From assembly GCA_029783825.1 (NCBI GenBank), contig JAREIK010000507.1:132918-196917 (forward strand): DNA of 64,000 nt, given 5' to 3'. The notes below the pieces were generated by a model, which had not been told where the DNA came from, searched no databases, and saw only the letters and a program-made list of their open reading frames with translations. This DNA is from Sapria himalayana. Taxonomy: Eukaryota; Streptophyta; Magnoliopsida; Malpighiales; Rafflesiaceae. Each line of letters opens with the position of its first letter. Position 1 is the stretch's first letter. Made by a program: the position numbers and the translations under genes. Shown piece by piece: positions 1 to 11,761 of this stretch.

Positions 1-224
1 TTTATAACTATATATATTATATATATAATAATATATAACTATAAATAATTTTATCTTACCATATGTGTAACTATAAAAGTTTTATACATAATTATATTAA
101 ATATTAAATTTACTACATATATTTATTATATATTTGTATATTTTAGTATATTAAAAAGTATTTGACTATATCTATACCTATACATAATTATATATATAAT
201 CTGAATTACACTACATACCATAGA
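1..224. other. AT-rich intergenic DNA
   Basis: Simple AT-rich sequence with many short TATATA runs. I see no open frame or element end in it. It leads into the palindromic module of a composite repeat that starts near 225. Confidence 0.6.
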
Positions 225-660
225 ATGGTTTGTGATGCTACTGATCCTGATGTATGTGTACACTACATACTAGTGTATACATATATACTATAGTGTATAT
301 GTATACACTAGTATGTATGTACATATACACTACAGTGTATATGTACAAATATTAAATATATATGTAAATATAAATTCTTGAGCATATATACCAGTATATA
401 TGTACATATATACCGCAGTATTATATATTTATCAAAATAGAACTTTATTTATTTATTTATTTTGATTTGAATGACTATTTAATTTTCATAGAGATATGGT
501 ACCACAATATTTTCCATATGAAGCTTATAGAAGAAAAAGATTTTTCATTAGATATAATGCACTGCGACTAGGATAGCTTTGTCGTAGCAGAAAGATGGTG
601 ACCGGAGGAGCTGGGGGAAAAAATGTAAAATTAATTTAATGGATAGATTATACTTTATGC
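225..660 (+). repeat. composite repeat, copy A (partial)
   Basis: A partial copy of a modular repeat that also occurs at 37.0-39.1 kb and 59.8-61.2 kb. Two modules are present. The first is a palindromic TATATGTACATATATAC-rich zone (about 225-430). The second is a conserved block (about 480-660) marked by GAAGCTT, GATTTTTCA, GGTGACCGGAGGAG and a GATAGATTATACTTTATGC tail. The GC-rich triplet module found in the other copies is missing here. The conserved block has no useful open frame. It sits upstream of a CACTA right end, as copies B and C do at 37-39.7 kb. Confidence 0.75.
264..317. repeat. near-perfect 54-bp palindrome
   Basis: Inverted repeat with 22-bp perfect arms around a 10-bp centre. 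The inner 20 bp of the left arm are CATACTAGTGTATACATATA (266-285) and the complement is at 296-315. The centre is itself largely self-complementary (ACTATAGT). It can extrude as a hairpin or cruciform and belongs to the palindromic module of the composite repeat. Confidence 0.85.
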
Positions 661-1389
661 ATTGTATGTATATATTATGTATTGAAGTTTTATCCTATAA
701 AATCTAGTTGCAAAATTCATGTGACCTTTGTTTGCAGGTTCGATGCAATTTCAAACATACAAAGATTATTATTGAAGCCCTGGTTAAGGTGTTTGTTCGT
801 ATTTTTTTTATGCTTATGACAGATATCTAGCTATTTGATGTTCATGCTCCATAATAGATATGTATGCTCTACTTTATGTAAATACTTGTAAATATATATA
901 TCAGTATATATGTATATGTACATATATATATATATAATAGATTGAGTTGCGTCTGCATTTTGATTGGCTTACAAAGAAGTTTCAGGAAGGAGGACTACAG
1001 TTCAACCCTGATGATCTACCTCAGATTGTTTGGCATGATATTCCAGCCACAGCATCTACTCCAGCACATGCAGCAGCACTTACAGCAACTGCATCAGGAT
1101 TAGCAGCAGCAAATAGCTCTACCCCAGTACCCAACATCTCACCATTCGGACCAAATACATTTCAGCATAATGATTATGATACTAGGTTGGTTGATTGAGT
1201 GTATTACACACTTTTTTTATGTCCAAAACATGGATTTGAGAATTCATATTTTTATTTTCTCTTGACTTATTTACTATATATATGCAGTATATATATTAGT
1301 TGGCTTGTTTAAATTGTACAATTCTTTTATTTTGTAATCTTTATATATATATATATAAGCAAGATATAAAACTCAAAACAAAAAAAAAT
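661..1389 (+). other. AT-rich stretch with an exon-like 83-codon frame
   Basis: Mostly AT-rich. A frame at 947-1198 is richer in GC than its surroundings and reads as a plausible exon: W-rich start (FDWLTKKF, IVWHDIPATA), then an Ala/Thr/Ser-rich low-complexity part and a Pro/Asn-rich end, closing at TGA. I do not recognise the family. A pyrimidine-rich acceptor-like TTTGTTTGCAG lies at about 727-737, before another short GC-richer stretch, so this could be a captured multi-exon fragment. Chance cannot be excluded. Confidence 0.3.
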
Positions 1390-1838
1390 ATTTAAAAATT
1401 ATTTTACAGTCCAAATTGAGACTAAAAACCAACCACAATTATTTAATATCAATGGTCGGTAAAAAGTCATCAAATGATCGGTAATACTTTTGGAGACCAA
1501 TTATAGACCAATGATATTACAAAACTTTAGTCAGTTTTTGGTCGCAATTTCATCGGTTATTACTGACCATTTGGAGACCATTTACCGATTAAGACTTTTG
1601 GTCAGAAGAATGTCGAAATATAGTTGGTAATTATTTGTCGGTAAATGGGCATTAAATGGTCAATAATTGGTCAGTAAATTTCTAACCAACTTATTTTATG
1701 TCGGCAAAAAAATTACCAATGAGCAAAATTGTGACTAAATAATTTGGTCAATAAATGGTCGATAATAGGTTTAACGACCATAAAATAGCTAATTACCAAC
1801 GAAATAATTAGTCGGTAATTCGGTGAATTTTAGTAGTG
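1390..1838 (+). mobile_element. right end of a CACTA element (GGTCGGTAA subfamily)
   Basis: Subterminal region filled with short direct and inverted copies of GGTCGGTAA, ACCGACCA and TGGTCAGTAA, ending in TTTTAGTAGTG at 1838. The complement starts CACTACTAAAATTCACCG, the standard start of plant CACTA (En/Spm-like) elements, in which the transposase binds subterminal repeats. The motif differs from the GCTAGGGA/GCGACGGATTT motifs of the other CACTA ends in this window, so it is another subfamily. The matching left end is not visible. The GATA array begins at the next base. Confidence 0.75.
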
Positions 1839-2870
1839 AGATAGATAAAAAGACAATTATATAGATAGAAATATAGACATTTAAATAGATAGATTGATAG
1901 ACATATATGCAAATTTATTGATAGACAACTAGACAAATAGATAGTTAAATAGATAGATAGATAGATAGATAGACAGATAGACAAACATACAGATAGATAG
2001 ATAGATAGACATGTAAATAGATAGATAGATACACATATTGTAAAATAGACAGATATATAGACAAAATGATAGAGACAACAGATAGATAGGTATGTAGATA
2101 GCCAGTTAGACAGATATCCATTTAGATAAATAAAAATATTAACTGATTGACAGATAGATAGAAAAAAAGATAGACAGATAGACATATTAACAATTAGGTA
2201 GTTAGATAGATAGACAGATAGATAGTTATCAAATAGACAGATAGATAGATAGAAAGATATAAAAAGAGACAGATAGACAGATAGAATGATATATTGATAG
2301 ATAGATAGATTGATAAGAAAATAAACAAATAGATAGATAGATAGATAGATACATAGATATATATATATACAGTCAAACAAGTAGATAGATTGAAAGATAG
2401 ATTGATCAATAGATAGATACACATAAAGATATATAGATAGATAGACAGACAATTACACTGATATACATATTGACATATACATAGATAGATATATAGATAA
2501 ACATATAGACAAATTTATAGATAGACAGATTGAGAGATAGACAGATAGATAGATAGATAGATACATAGATATAAATATAGATAGATAGACAGATAGATAT
2601 AAAGAGATATAGATAGGTAGAAATTAAAATAGATAGACAAATAGATGGATAAATAGATAATCATATAGATTGATTGATAGAGAGATAGTTAGATAATTAG
2701 ATAGATAGATAGATAGGCGGATAGGTAGATATGCAGATTTGCAGATAGGCAAAAATGGAGTTAGGCAGATAAATATTTAGACAAACAGATAGATAGATAG
2801 ATAGATAGAAAGATAATGAGATAGACAGATAGGCAAATTGACCGAAAGATAGATAGATAGACAGATAGAC

Positions 2871-2901
<31 letters not shown>

Positions 2902-3917
2902 AGATAGATAGATAGATAGATAGACAGATAGATAGATAAACAAATAGACATATAGATAGATAGAAAAATAGACAGGTAGACAGAATGACAGATAGAGAAA
3001 TAGGTAGATAGATAGATATACATATAGATAGATACACATATAGATAGATAGATAGACAGATAGTCATATATACGGACAAATAGATATACAAATAGTTTGA
3101 AAGAAAAATAAATAGACAGAATAATAGATAGATAGATAGATAGACAGAATAATAGACATATAGATAGATAGATAGATATATAGAGTTAGATAGATAGATA
3201 GATAGATAAACAGATAGACTTATAAAATGAAAGATAGATATACAGATAGACATATATACAGATAGACAGATAGATAGATGGAAAAATAGACAAATAGAAA
3301 TAAACAGATAGAGAGATAGATATATAGATAGATGGATAGATAGATACACAAATAGATTGTTAAATAGATAGACAATTGTATAAATAAAAATATAGAAATA
3401 TAAATAGATCGATAAATAGACATATAGACAAATTTATCGATAGAACGATAGATAAATAGATAGATAGATAGATAGATAGACAGATAGATTGATTGATTGA
3501 TTGACAAATAGATAGACAAGTAGATATATAGATAGATATATAGATAGATAGAAAGAAAAATAGATAGATAGATTGTTAAATAGATTAATAGATAGATAGA
3601 TATACAGATAGAAAATTAGACATATAGATAAATAGACAGATAGATAGACATATAGACAGATAGATAGATAGGTAGATAGCTAGATAGCCACATAGGCAGA
3701 TAGACAAATAGATAGATTGACTGATAGGCAGATAGATAAACAAAAAGATAAATAGATAGATAGATAGTCATATAGTCAGATTGATAGATATACAGATAGA
3801 CAGATAGACAGATAGATAAATAGACAAATACACAGGTAGAAAGATATATAGATTCGCAGATAGACAGATAGACTGATTGATTGATTGATATATATATAAA
3901 TAAATAGATAGATAGAT

Positions 3918-3963
<46 letters not shown>

Positions 3964-4195
3964 AGATAGAAATATGGATAGATACATAGAAAGACAAATA
4001 GATATATAGATAGATAGAATGATGGATAGATAGACAAATAAACATATAGAGAAATAGATATATAAATACATAGAATGATGGATATATAGATAGATAGACA
4101 TATAGACAGATAGATATATATATATATATAGACAGATAGGCAGAAAGATAGAAATATATAAAGATAGATAGATAGAAAGATAAATAGATAAATAG

Positions 4196-4226
<31 letters not shown>

Positions 4227-4379
4227 GTTAGACAGATAGAAAGATATAAAGATACATTGATAGATTGATAGATATATAGAAAGTTAAATAGATAGATAAA
4301 TTATTATGCTAATAGACATATAGACATATACATAGATAGATAGACATATACACAAATTTATAGATAGACAGATAGATAT
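1839..4379 (-). repeat. degenerate GATA/TATC tetranucleotide array 1
   Basis: About 2.5 kb of GATA on the + strand with frequent variants (GACA, AATA, AAATAGACA). Most changes are transitions. A pure TA run lies at about 3921-3960. It starts right after a CACTA end (1838). It runs in the opposite orientation to the four other arrays in the window. Long minus-strand frames coding for YLSI repeats are by-products of the period, since TATC cannot form stop codons. Confidence 0.97.
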
Positions 4380-4600
4380 GATGAGAATGGTTATTGCTTG
4401 GCTTGGCACGTGCCCAACCCAGAATAGTCTGGGGCTGAACTAGTAAAGCTAGGCATGCCCTCGTAACGGCCTTGCCATGGAAACTAGTCCACCTCACAAT
4501 GGCCTAGGCCCTAGACCCTAGAATTTTGTTGGGCATGACACCTAGACAGTGTGTGCAGGCGTCATGTGCTGAGCATGACGCCTGCCTTATATCGATATAT
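4380..4600. other. GC-richer segment at the edge of array 1
   Basis: About 200 bp of non-repetitive, GC-richer DNA directly after the last GATA units, with words such as TTGGCACGTGCCCAACC and CCTAGGCCCTAGACCC. It ends with a hairpin at 4555-4585. The wording resembles the interior of the GC-rich hAT elements (see 27310-27730), but no hAT ends are visible, so its identity is open. Confidence 0.5.
4555..4585. repeat. 12-bp perfect hairpin
   Basis: GCAGGCGTCATG at 4555-4566 pairs fully with CATGACGCCTGC at 4574-4585 around a 7-base loop (TGCTGAG). The stem is GC-rich and stands out in this AT-rich window. It may be the tip of an inverted-repeat element end. Confidence 0.85.
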
Positions 4601-5543
4601 TATCTATAACATAGATGTGTTAATTGTTATGTGTATCTATATATACATAATGTATATAGAATATACATACAATGTGTATATGCACTCATATTGAATATAT
4701 ACATATACACATTGTATATAGATAAAAATTATTGTGTAGATACATGTATACATATTGTAAATACAAAATATATACATACATACCTAGTATATAAAAAATT
4801 TAAAATTATTAAATAAAAAATATAAATAACATTAAAAAAAAATTTTAATTTAAAATAATAATTAATACTTATAAAATAAAATAAGGTAACATAATATTTC
4901 AAAATAAAACTAAAACACGAAAAATATTACAAATCATTAAGTCATAAAATGATAAAAATTATAAGATCATTTTCAATCTAACTATTATGATCAGTACAAC
5001 TTTAAATTTTATCATATACATCATCATATGTATTTTGTTATAATGTAGGAATTTAATTCTGAAGACTCATCTATGTATTATCTTAATCTTTCTATAATAA
5101 CAAATTTTCAATAATATTGATTGTAATTTGATTTTCCTATCTAAAATAATATTCACAATCATAAATACAATAGAATTTAATATACACTAAAAATAGTAAA
5201 GATCAGAAAATCACGAGACATTTTAGATAGCATGGAAAGATTTTTATTTAATTTTTACAAACCCAATGCATCTAGATTCTTCATATCCTCTAAAAAAAGT
5301 TGAACAATAATTGATGACGAAATATTTTAACAAGGTATAAACACTCATATTCGACAGACCAACCTATCACTTACCTCTAACTTATTTGAATTAAAAAGTT
5401 ATCATCTCCAGATACTTTATAATCATAATTTCATTAAAACAAAAATATTTATTTTCTTAATATTTAAATAAATTGTTTAATTAATCATAAATTTTACATT
5501 TTTAATCTTATAGCTAATTAATCCCTAATCTAAATGTAAAAAG
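4601..5543. other. AT-rich intergenic DNA
   Basis: Starts with TATATAC/GTATATA palindromic sequence (4610-4790) like the palindromic module of the composite repeat, then changes to unstructured AT-rich DNA. I find no supported gene. Confidence 0.55.
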
Positions 5544-5860
5544 TTTTTATAGTTATACATGTAGTAAGATACAATTATTTATAGTTATATGTTATTATAC
5601 ATATAGTATATATAGTTATAAATAGTTAAATATAATTAAACATATAGTTATATATAGATATATTCATACAAAAAGTTATATGTAGTTGTACATAAATATA
5701 TACAAAGTTATAAAAATATATATAGATTTACATATATGTATACATATATGTATACATAATTACAAATATAATTATATTTAATTATATAAAGCTTTATATA
5801 GTTATACAAATATTTATATATAGGTATACATTTATAGTTTAGTAGCAGATATAACAGATG
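5544..5860. repeat. AT-rich satellite, first unit (truncated)
   Basis: Begins TTTTTATAGTTATACATGTAG and follows the same order of sub-motifs as 7349-7640: AAGATACAATTATTTATAG, then ATATGTTATTATACATATAG, then GATATATTCATACAAA, then GATTTACATATATG. It is one truncated unit of a roughly 0.5-kb tandem satellite, cut near 5860 by a non-satellite insert. Confidence 0.75.
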
Positions 5861-6340
5861 AAGAGTTTTAGATTACTACAAACCTTGCAAAATTTTGATT
5901 TAATGCAAACCATGCTAAATTCTACTTCACTGAAAACTCTATTTCATGACTTTGCAAACCTTAATGTCATAAATATATAATACTATAATATATATGTTCA
6001 TATATACTGTAGTATATATGTACATATATGCTAATATATCTATACATATACATATATAGTAGTATATATGTATACAATGGTATATATATATATATATATA
6101 TATGTACATATATATTGGTATATATGTACAAGTATTTATATGTCCATATATACTCAATAAATATACATATACACAGTAGTGTATATGTACATATATATGT
6201 GTATACATATGCACTACAGTATATATGTACATGTATATACATTTACATTGTAGTGTATATGTACAAGTATGTACATATATACAGGTAAATACTTATACAT
6301 ATATACCAGTATATATGTACATGTACATATATAATGAATC
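5860..6340. repeat. palindromic TATATGTAC zone
   Basis: Dense TATATGTACATATATAC and ACTACAGTATATATG blocks in both orientations, including a long TA run near 6080-6105. It resembles the palindromic module of the composite repeat but has no conserved block or GC-rich module attached. Open frames here (Tyr/Ile/Val-rich) come from the repeat. Confidence 0.7.
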
Positions 6341-6503
6341 ATGTTCCACGTGTAAAATCACTTGGCTACTCAATAGATGTTTTCATATAGATATCAAGTG
6401 AATAAGCAAAGCACAAATTGGATGATAAGCAATATTAAATAGAAATGCATAAAAGTCTATAGAAGTTCATAATTCAGCCATGAAAGAAATATAATAGCAA
6501 GCC

Positions 6504-6937
6504 TGATATGATTAAAAGTTTCAAATTTTATGAACATTATTTCATCATTCATTAGTTTAATAAGGAAAAAAGAAAGCAGTATGTGATGGCTATCATCCAA
6601 ATCATCCCTAATTTTTGAGGCTGGTTTGCATTGATCCATAGCTTAGATATCTCATTTTAAGCAGCAACAAACTCATGAGATTTGTATGATTTCATTACCA
6701 ACTCATGTAGCTTTCCACGAGTGCACCCAAAGAACTAAGGATGTAAATTGTTAAACAAATTAGAGCTTATATTATTCTCATTATTATAGGAACATTGTGA
6801 TATGATTACAAGTTTCAATTTTTAAGTATATTTTCTCGGCATTCATTAGTTTTAAAAGGAAAATGAAAGTAACACATGATAGCTATCATCCAAATCATAC
6901 TTGATTTCTGAGGCTGTTTTGCATTGATCCATTGCTC
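6504..6937. repeat. two diverged tandem copies, offset about 295 bp
   Basis: The stretch at 6504-6644 is repeated at 6799-6937. Both run from GATATGATTA through CATTCATTAGTTT and GCTATCATCCAAATCAT to TTTGCATTGATCCAT. The minus-strand frame at 6457-6639 lies on the first copy and is not conserved as a frame in the second, so I do not call it a gene. Confidence 0.75.
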
Positions 6938-7902
6938 CAAGTAATTATAAGTAGTTATAGATAAATGTATACAAAGTTATAAATAAATATATAGATTTAC
7001 ATATATGTATACATAGTTAAAATATAGTTATACTTATTTATATAAAGTATTATATAGTTATTAACAAATAATTATATATAGTTATACATATATAGTTAAA
7101 CATAATGTTGTATGTTGTTATACATGTAATTATAAATATAGTTACATGTGGTTATACATATAGAAACACATATAGTTATATTTATACATGTAGGAATATA
7201 TATTTTTTCATATAATTTTACATATTTATACATATAGTTATGTATAGGTATAGATATAGTAAAATACATTTTTATACACTTATATATACAAAAGTATATT
7301 AAATATAAGTTGTAAATCATATATTTAATTATAGTTATGTATAAATCTTTTATAGTTATACATATAATAAGATACAATTATTTATAATTATATGTTATTA
7401 TACATATAGTATATATAGCTATAAATATTTTTATATAGTTAAACATATAGTTATATATAGATATATTCATACAAATAGTTATACATAAATATATAAAGTT
7501 ATATAATAATAAATAGATTTACAAATATGTATACATAGTTAAAAATATTGTTATATTTAATTATATAGAGTGTTATATAGTTATACAAATATTTATATAT
7601 AGTTATACACATATAGTTAAACATAATGTTGTATGTTATTTTACATGTAATTATAAATATAGTTACATGTGGTTATACATATAGTTACACATATAGTTAT
7701 ACATATATTTATACATGTAGGTATATATATATTTTTATATGTATACTTATAGTTATCTATAGGTATATATATGGTAAAATACATTTTTATCCACTAATAT
7801 ATACAAATGTATTTTAAATATATGTTGTTAATTATATTTTTAAATATAATTATGTAGAATATTTTATAGTTATACATATAGTCAAAGAAAATTATTTATT
7901 GT

Positions 7903-7919
7903 TATATGTTCTCATACCT
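7903..7919. repeat. 17-bp target-site duplication, left copy
   Basis: TATATGTTCTCATACCT. It matches TATATGTTCTTATACCT at 8825-8841 with one mismatch. The two copies flank the ARF retrocopy. Joining the outer sequences restores a normal satellite unit (ATATGTT..TATAC.TATAGTATATA), as expected for an empty site. Confidence 0.85.
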
Positions 7920-8824
7920 TTGGGAACCAATGACAAAAAGACACAAAATAGAAAACAAATAAGTTCGGCTTACAACATATCAGAACAAAGTAAATGCAAT
8001 CTTGTATTTCAGGCATGCAATATATAAAAATAAATACAATTTGAATCCCCCTAAAAACATATAATGTATCCACATAATAGAATAAAACTCAAGCAAAATA
8101 GGCAAAGATTAGATCCACATCCAGATATCTTAACAAAGTTTGTCTCATCTAGCTAAAATTATTAATGACTTGCTTACAATGTAATTGGAAAGCCAATCAA
8201 GACCCTCATAGATGCCCTAGCCAGAGGTAGCACACAGGTGGTCTGAATGTACAAATGGCATTGGCGAAGAGAGTGAAGTCCTAGCTTGTCAGTAATTTCA
8301 TCTACATTCATCACATTGGGAAGATCGTGCTTATTGGAAAACACCAGCAAAACTTCATCTCGAAACTTTTCCTTTTTTAGCAACCTATGCAACTCATCTC
8401 TGGCTTCAACCACTCTATCTCTGTCATTTTTGTCAACCACAAATATGAGACCTTGGTTATTTTGGTAGTAATCATTCCAGAAATTTTGAATCTTGTATGA
8501 ACCTCCAACATCCCACACAGTGAAATTGATGTTTTTGTATTCAACAGTCTAAACATTGAAGATAATAGTAGGAATTGTGGTGATAATTTCACCAAGCTTC
8601 AACTTATATAGAATGGTTGTCTTACCGCCAGCATCAAGACCTAGCATCAAAATCTTCATCTCTTTGTTGGAAAATAGCCTACTGAACATCTTTGTGAACG
8701 TAAACCCCATTTCTTCCACTAAATCTCAATCCCTTTTTCATATGGCAGTAAAGAGATCTAATGAGAGAAACAAATAGAATCAATAGACCTCAAGAGATGG
8801 TCACCAGAAAGGGAGGTCAACCTC
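7920..8824 (-). pseudogene. processed pseudogene of an ADP-ribosylation factor (ARF1-type GTPase)
   Basis: Functional ARFs are myristoylated small GTPases that recruit vesicle coats at the Golgi. This copy has no introns. The start is at 8710 and keeps Gly2 ([13 protein letters not shown]). Codons then follow ARF in register: the P-loop reads GLDAGGKTT, then WDVGG, the NKHD box (NKxD) and the [13 protein letters not shown] stretch. It is broken: codon 54 (Glu in ARF) is TAG at 8549-8551; the catalytic Gln after WDVGG is Ser; a 2-base insertion near 8232 shifts the frame; a second TAG follows where the family has Glu; and the normal stop is lost near 8165. Flanking transcript-like sequence (about 114 bp 5', about 245 bp 3') and 17-bp target duplications (7903-7919, 8825-8841) mark it as an mRNA retrocopy. 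No poly(A) tract remains at the 3' border. Confidence 0.95.
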
Positions 8825-8841
8825 TATATGTTCTTATACCT
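8825..8841. repeat. 17-bp target-site duplication, right copy
   Basis: Right-hand partner of 7903-7919, with one C/T difference. The satellite sequence resumes directly after it. Confidence 0.85.
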
Positions 8842-9385
8842 ATAGTATATATAATTAAAAAATGAGTTATATATAGTTAAACATATAATTATTTATAGAT
8901 ATATTCATATAAGTAGTTATAAGTAGTTATACAAAAATATATACAAAGTTATAAATAAATATATAGATTTAATTATATGAATACACATATGTATACATAG
9001 ATACAAATATAGTTATATTTAATTATATAGAGTATTACATAGCTATACAAATATTTTTATATAGTTATACACATATAGTTATAAATATGTATGTAGTTAA
9101 AGATATAATTATATATAACATTTTTATAGTTATACATATAGTAAAATACAATTTATATAGTTATATATTATTATATATATGATATATTTTGTTAAAAATA
9201 TCATTATATAGAATTACTCATATAGGTATAAAATATTATATAGTTAAAAAAATAGTTATATATAGTTATTAATATAGTTATAAAAATAGTTTACATAGTT
9301 ACAAATATAGTTAAATATAATTATGAATAGTTTTATATAGTTATACAAATATTTATAAATAGTTATCATATACTATGATAACAAT

Positions 9386-11761
9386 ACACTCAAATTAAGA
9401 TGTTTAGGTCATAGTATGAGTTAGGATTTGGTACAGAGCAAGGGGCACCCCTCAATTGAAATGAAAAAAATAGTGATACCAAGGGCACAATGTGCACAAA
9501 TGGACACCTTCATTTCCCCTCATAAAAAATAGTTATAGTGCAGCTAGCACCAAGGGCAGTGCACACGTGCACTATGCTGTTTTAGTGCACATGTAAACTC
9601 TGTTGTTATAGAGTACATGTTCTTTCTCTAAAAAAATTCAATAACACTCAAAAAAAAATAAAGGAATTTGCAGATTATCCGATGGATCGATAGCAGCAAA
9701 GAAAAGCATAACTAACCTCCAAATTTTCTGCAATGGAAGAAACATGCGGATGGGTATGAAGCCATTTTCTAATTGTCATGTGCTGCAAGTGGTTGATTGA
9801 CCCACTTTTGATTAAACCCCTTATTTTAAATCTATCACCAATAGTTCAGACCTAACAATCTAGAAAAAATAATCTCACTTCATAAATACATGTATATGTA
9901 TATGTCTATATTTATAGATTTACATATCTATGTGTATGTATGTATATATGACTGCCTATATATGTGTGTGTGGAATGACTATTAAGACATTCCTAGTGAT
10001 CATGTATATATGTATGCATGTATGTACATTTGTATCTCTGAATTTATAGATGTGCATATGTATATATGATATGTCCACCCAAAAACACACATATATACAC
10101 ATATGTGTCTTAGTGAGTATAAATGTATTTATCTATGCATGTACAAACACATATATGAGCTGTGTGCAAGTGCATGTATGCTCGAATACATGCAGACATA
10201 CATGTGTGTTGGTTGTTGGGATATCTACAAAATTGTAATAAAACAGTATTGTAAGTAGTACAAACAAGTTTAAGAAATCAACAAAATAAAATTAAGCATC
10301 TACAAACATCATCATCAATAGCAAAACTCAGTTTCAACATTAATGGCAACAACTATATAAATTTCATGAAACTCAAGTTCTTATTATTAGAAATATTCTT
10401 GCTCATTGTGTATCTTTGACATTTTATTTTTGTAGATTCTCACATGATGACTGTAAACAAGATATTGAGAAATTTGTGATAATAAAAAAAAACACCATAA
10501 ACATCTCTCTATGTTGTCTCTCTTGTCCTTTATCCATATATAGCCATAATTTAGCACTACTAAATGTATACTCAAGATGAGCTACACTTGTTCATAATCT
10601 TGAGTCTGACATTGCAATTCCTGGACTGATTCTAGATGAAAATCTCTATATTACCTTCAAACCAATATGCATGATGAATACTGATTAAAAAAATTATGGA
10701 GATTTGTACCATATATATAGCATTTACCAATCATTCTACAAAATTTCATCCATACAACAAAATGTTATATTTCCAACAGACTATTTTAGAACATGGAAGA
10801 AATAAAATAATTAAAAAGTAGCTATTGGATTCATCAACCAGAGAAAATCCAATAACAGATTGCAAACCAATACTAGAGCCATATGGCACATCATGAGAAT
10901 GAAGCCTGTATTTCATCTGGGAACTAGAGAATCCATCTGAGCACTAGAGCCAGAGCACCACGAGGAGCACTTACACTAACCCCAACATCACCATCAGCTA
11001 TTGACCCTCTACTCGACTTGCATCTAGCTTCAATTGTGAATAGCTACAGCTCATACTTCATTAACAAGATCAACAAAAAGACCATAATCTGGAAGTAAAA
11101 TGGACTCGCCATAGCTCATATTGATGAGATCGCATTTATGCCGCATAAATCAGGTGGCAGTGTGACATTTGCTATGTGATAGTGTGCACAATGAATGCGT
11201 GTGTGGAAAGGTTGTGGGCAGTTATATGAATGTAGTGTGGCATGCTTTGTGAGGCAGTGTGGGCAGTGAATGCATGTAGTGTGGAAAATAAATATAGTAT
11301 TGAAAAATTAAATAAAATAATAAAAAATGATTTAGTGTGTGGGTTATATTTTGTTGATAGATATTTTGGCTGCACCAATTTGTGTTGGCTCGCACTAAAG
11401 GAAGTAATATGGCTTTTTTCTGGTCACATCTAGCTATCCTCTTCTCGGCACAAGCTCAAACTACATCAATTTTAATGCTCAAATTGCATCAACACAAACA
11501 CAAAAACTTTAATTTCACAGCAGAAACATCTCAAAAAATAAAATCAAAATCAAAAACCAAAACCTGCATGAACATTTGACACTTGAAGTCATCAACTTCT
11601 AAAATCGACGCCATGTTTGCATAGTAGATGTCCTGCAAAGAATCATGGTTATGTTAGTCGGCCAACAAAGAACAAAGCCAGAATCAAGAAAAATGATGCC
11701 ACCAAAAAAATCTCATCTTGTTTAGCTACAGATAGGCAAAAATAATGTTCCCGCAAGTTGC
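9386..11761. other. intergenic DNA with possible exon scraps
   Basis: Mixed AT-rich DNA, with GC-richer patches around 9420-9600 and 10860-11160. At 9900-10210 there is TATGTATG/TACATGTG low complexity, which explains the Cys/Ile/Tyr-rich frame there. On the minus strand, 11614-11564 reads as a 17-codon first exon (MASILEVDDF...) ending in CAG just before GTTTTTGG. It could belong to a captured gene near the SWIB fragment, but I do not recognise it. Confidence 0.4.

Larger units (their letters stand above)
6943..9385. repeat. AT-rich tandem satellite (about 0.5-kb unit) with an inserted retrocopy
   Basis: Repeating order of TATAGTTATACATA-type sub-motifs. Unit starts are visible at 7349 and 7863, a spacing of 514 bp. 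After removing the ARF retrocopy (7920-8841), a shorter unit starts at 9121. A partial unit occupies 6943-7348. It seems to be the same satellite as 5544-5860. Units differ by many point changes, so the array is old. Confidence 0.75.

Noticed and set aside
4309..4497. 62-codon minus-strand frame across the array 1 edge
   Set aside because: It joins YLSI repeat codons to unique GC-richer DNA and matches nothing; a chance frame.
5939..6288. Tyr/Ile/Val/His-rich frames of 86-97 codons
   Set aside because: Produced by TATATGTACATATATAC palindromic repeats.
8286..8777. Plus-strand frames across the ARF region
   Set aside because: They are antisense shadows of the retrocopy, which aligns with ARF on the minus strand.
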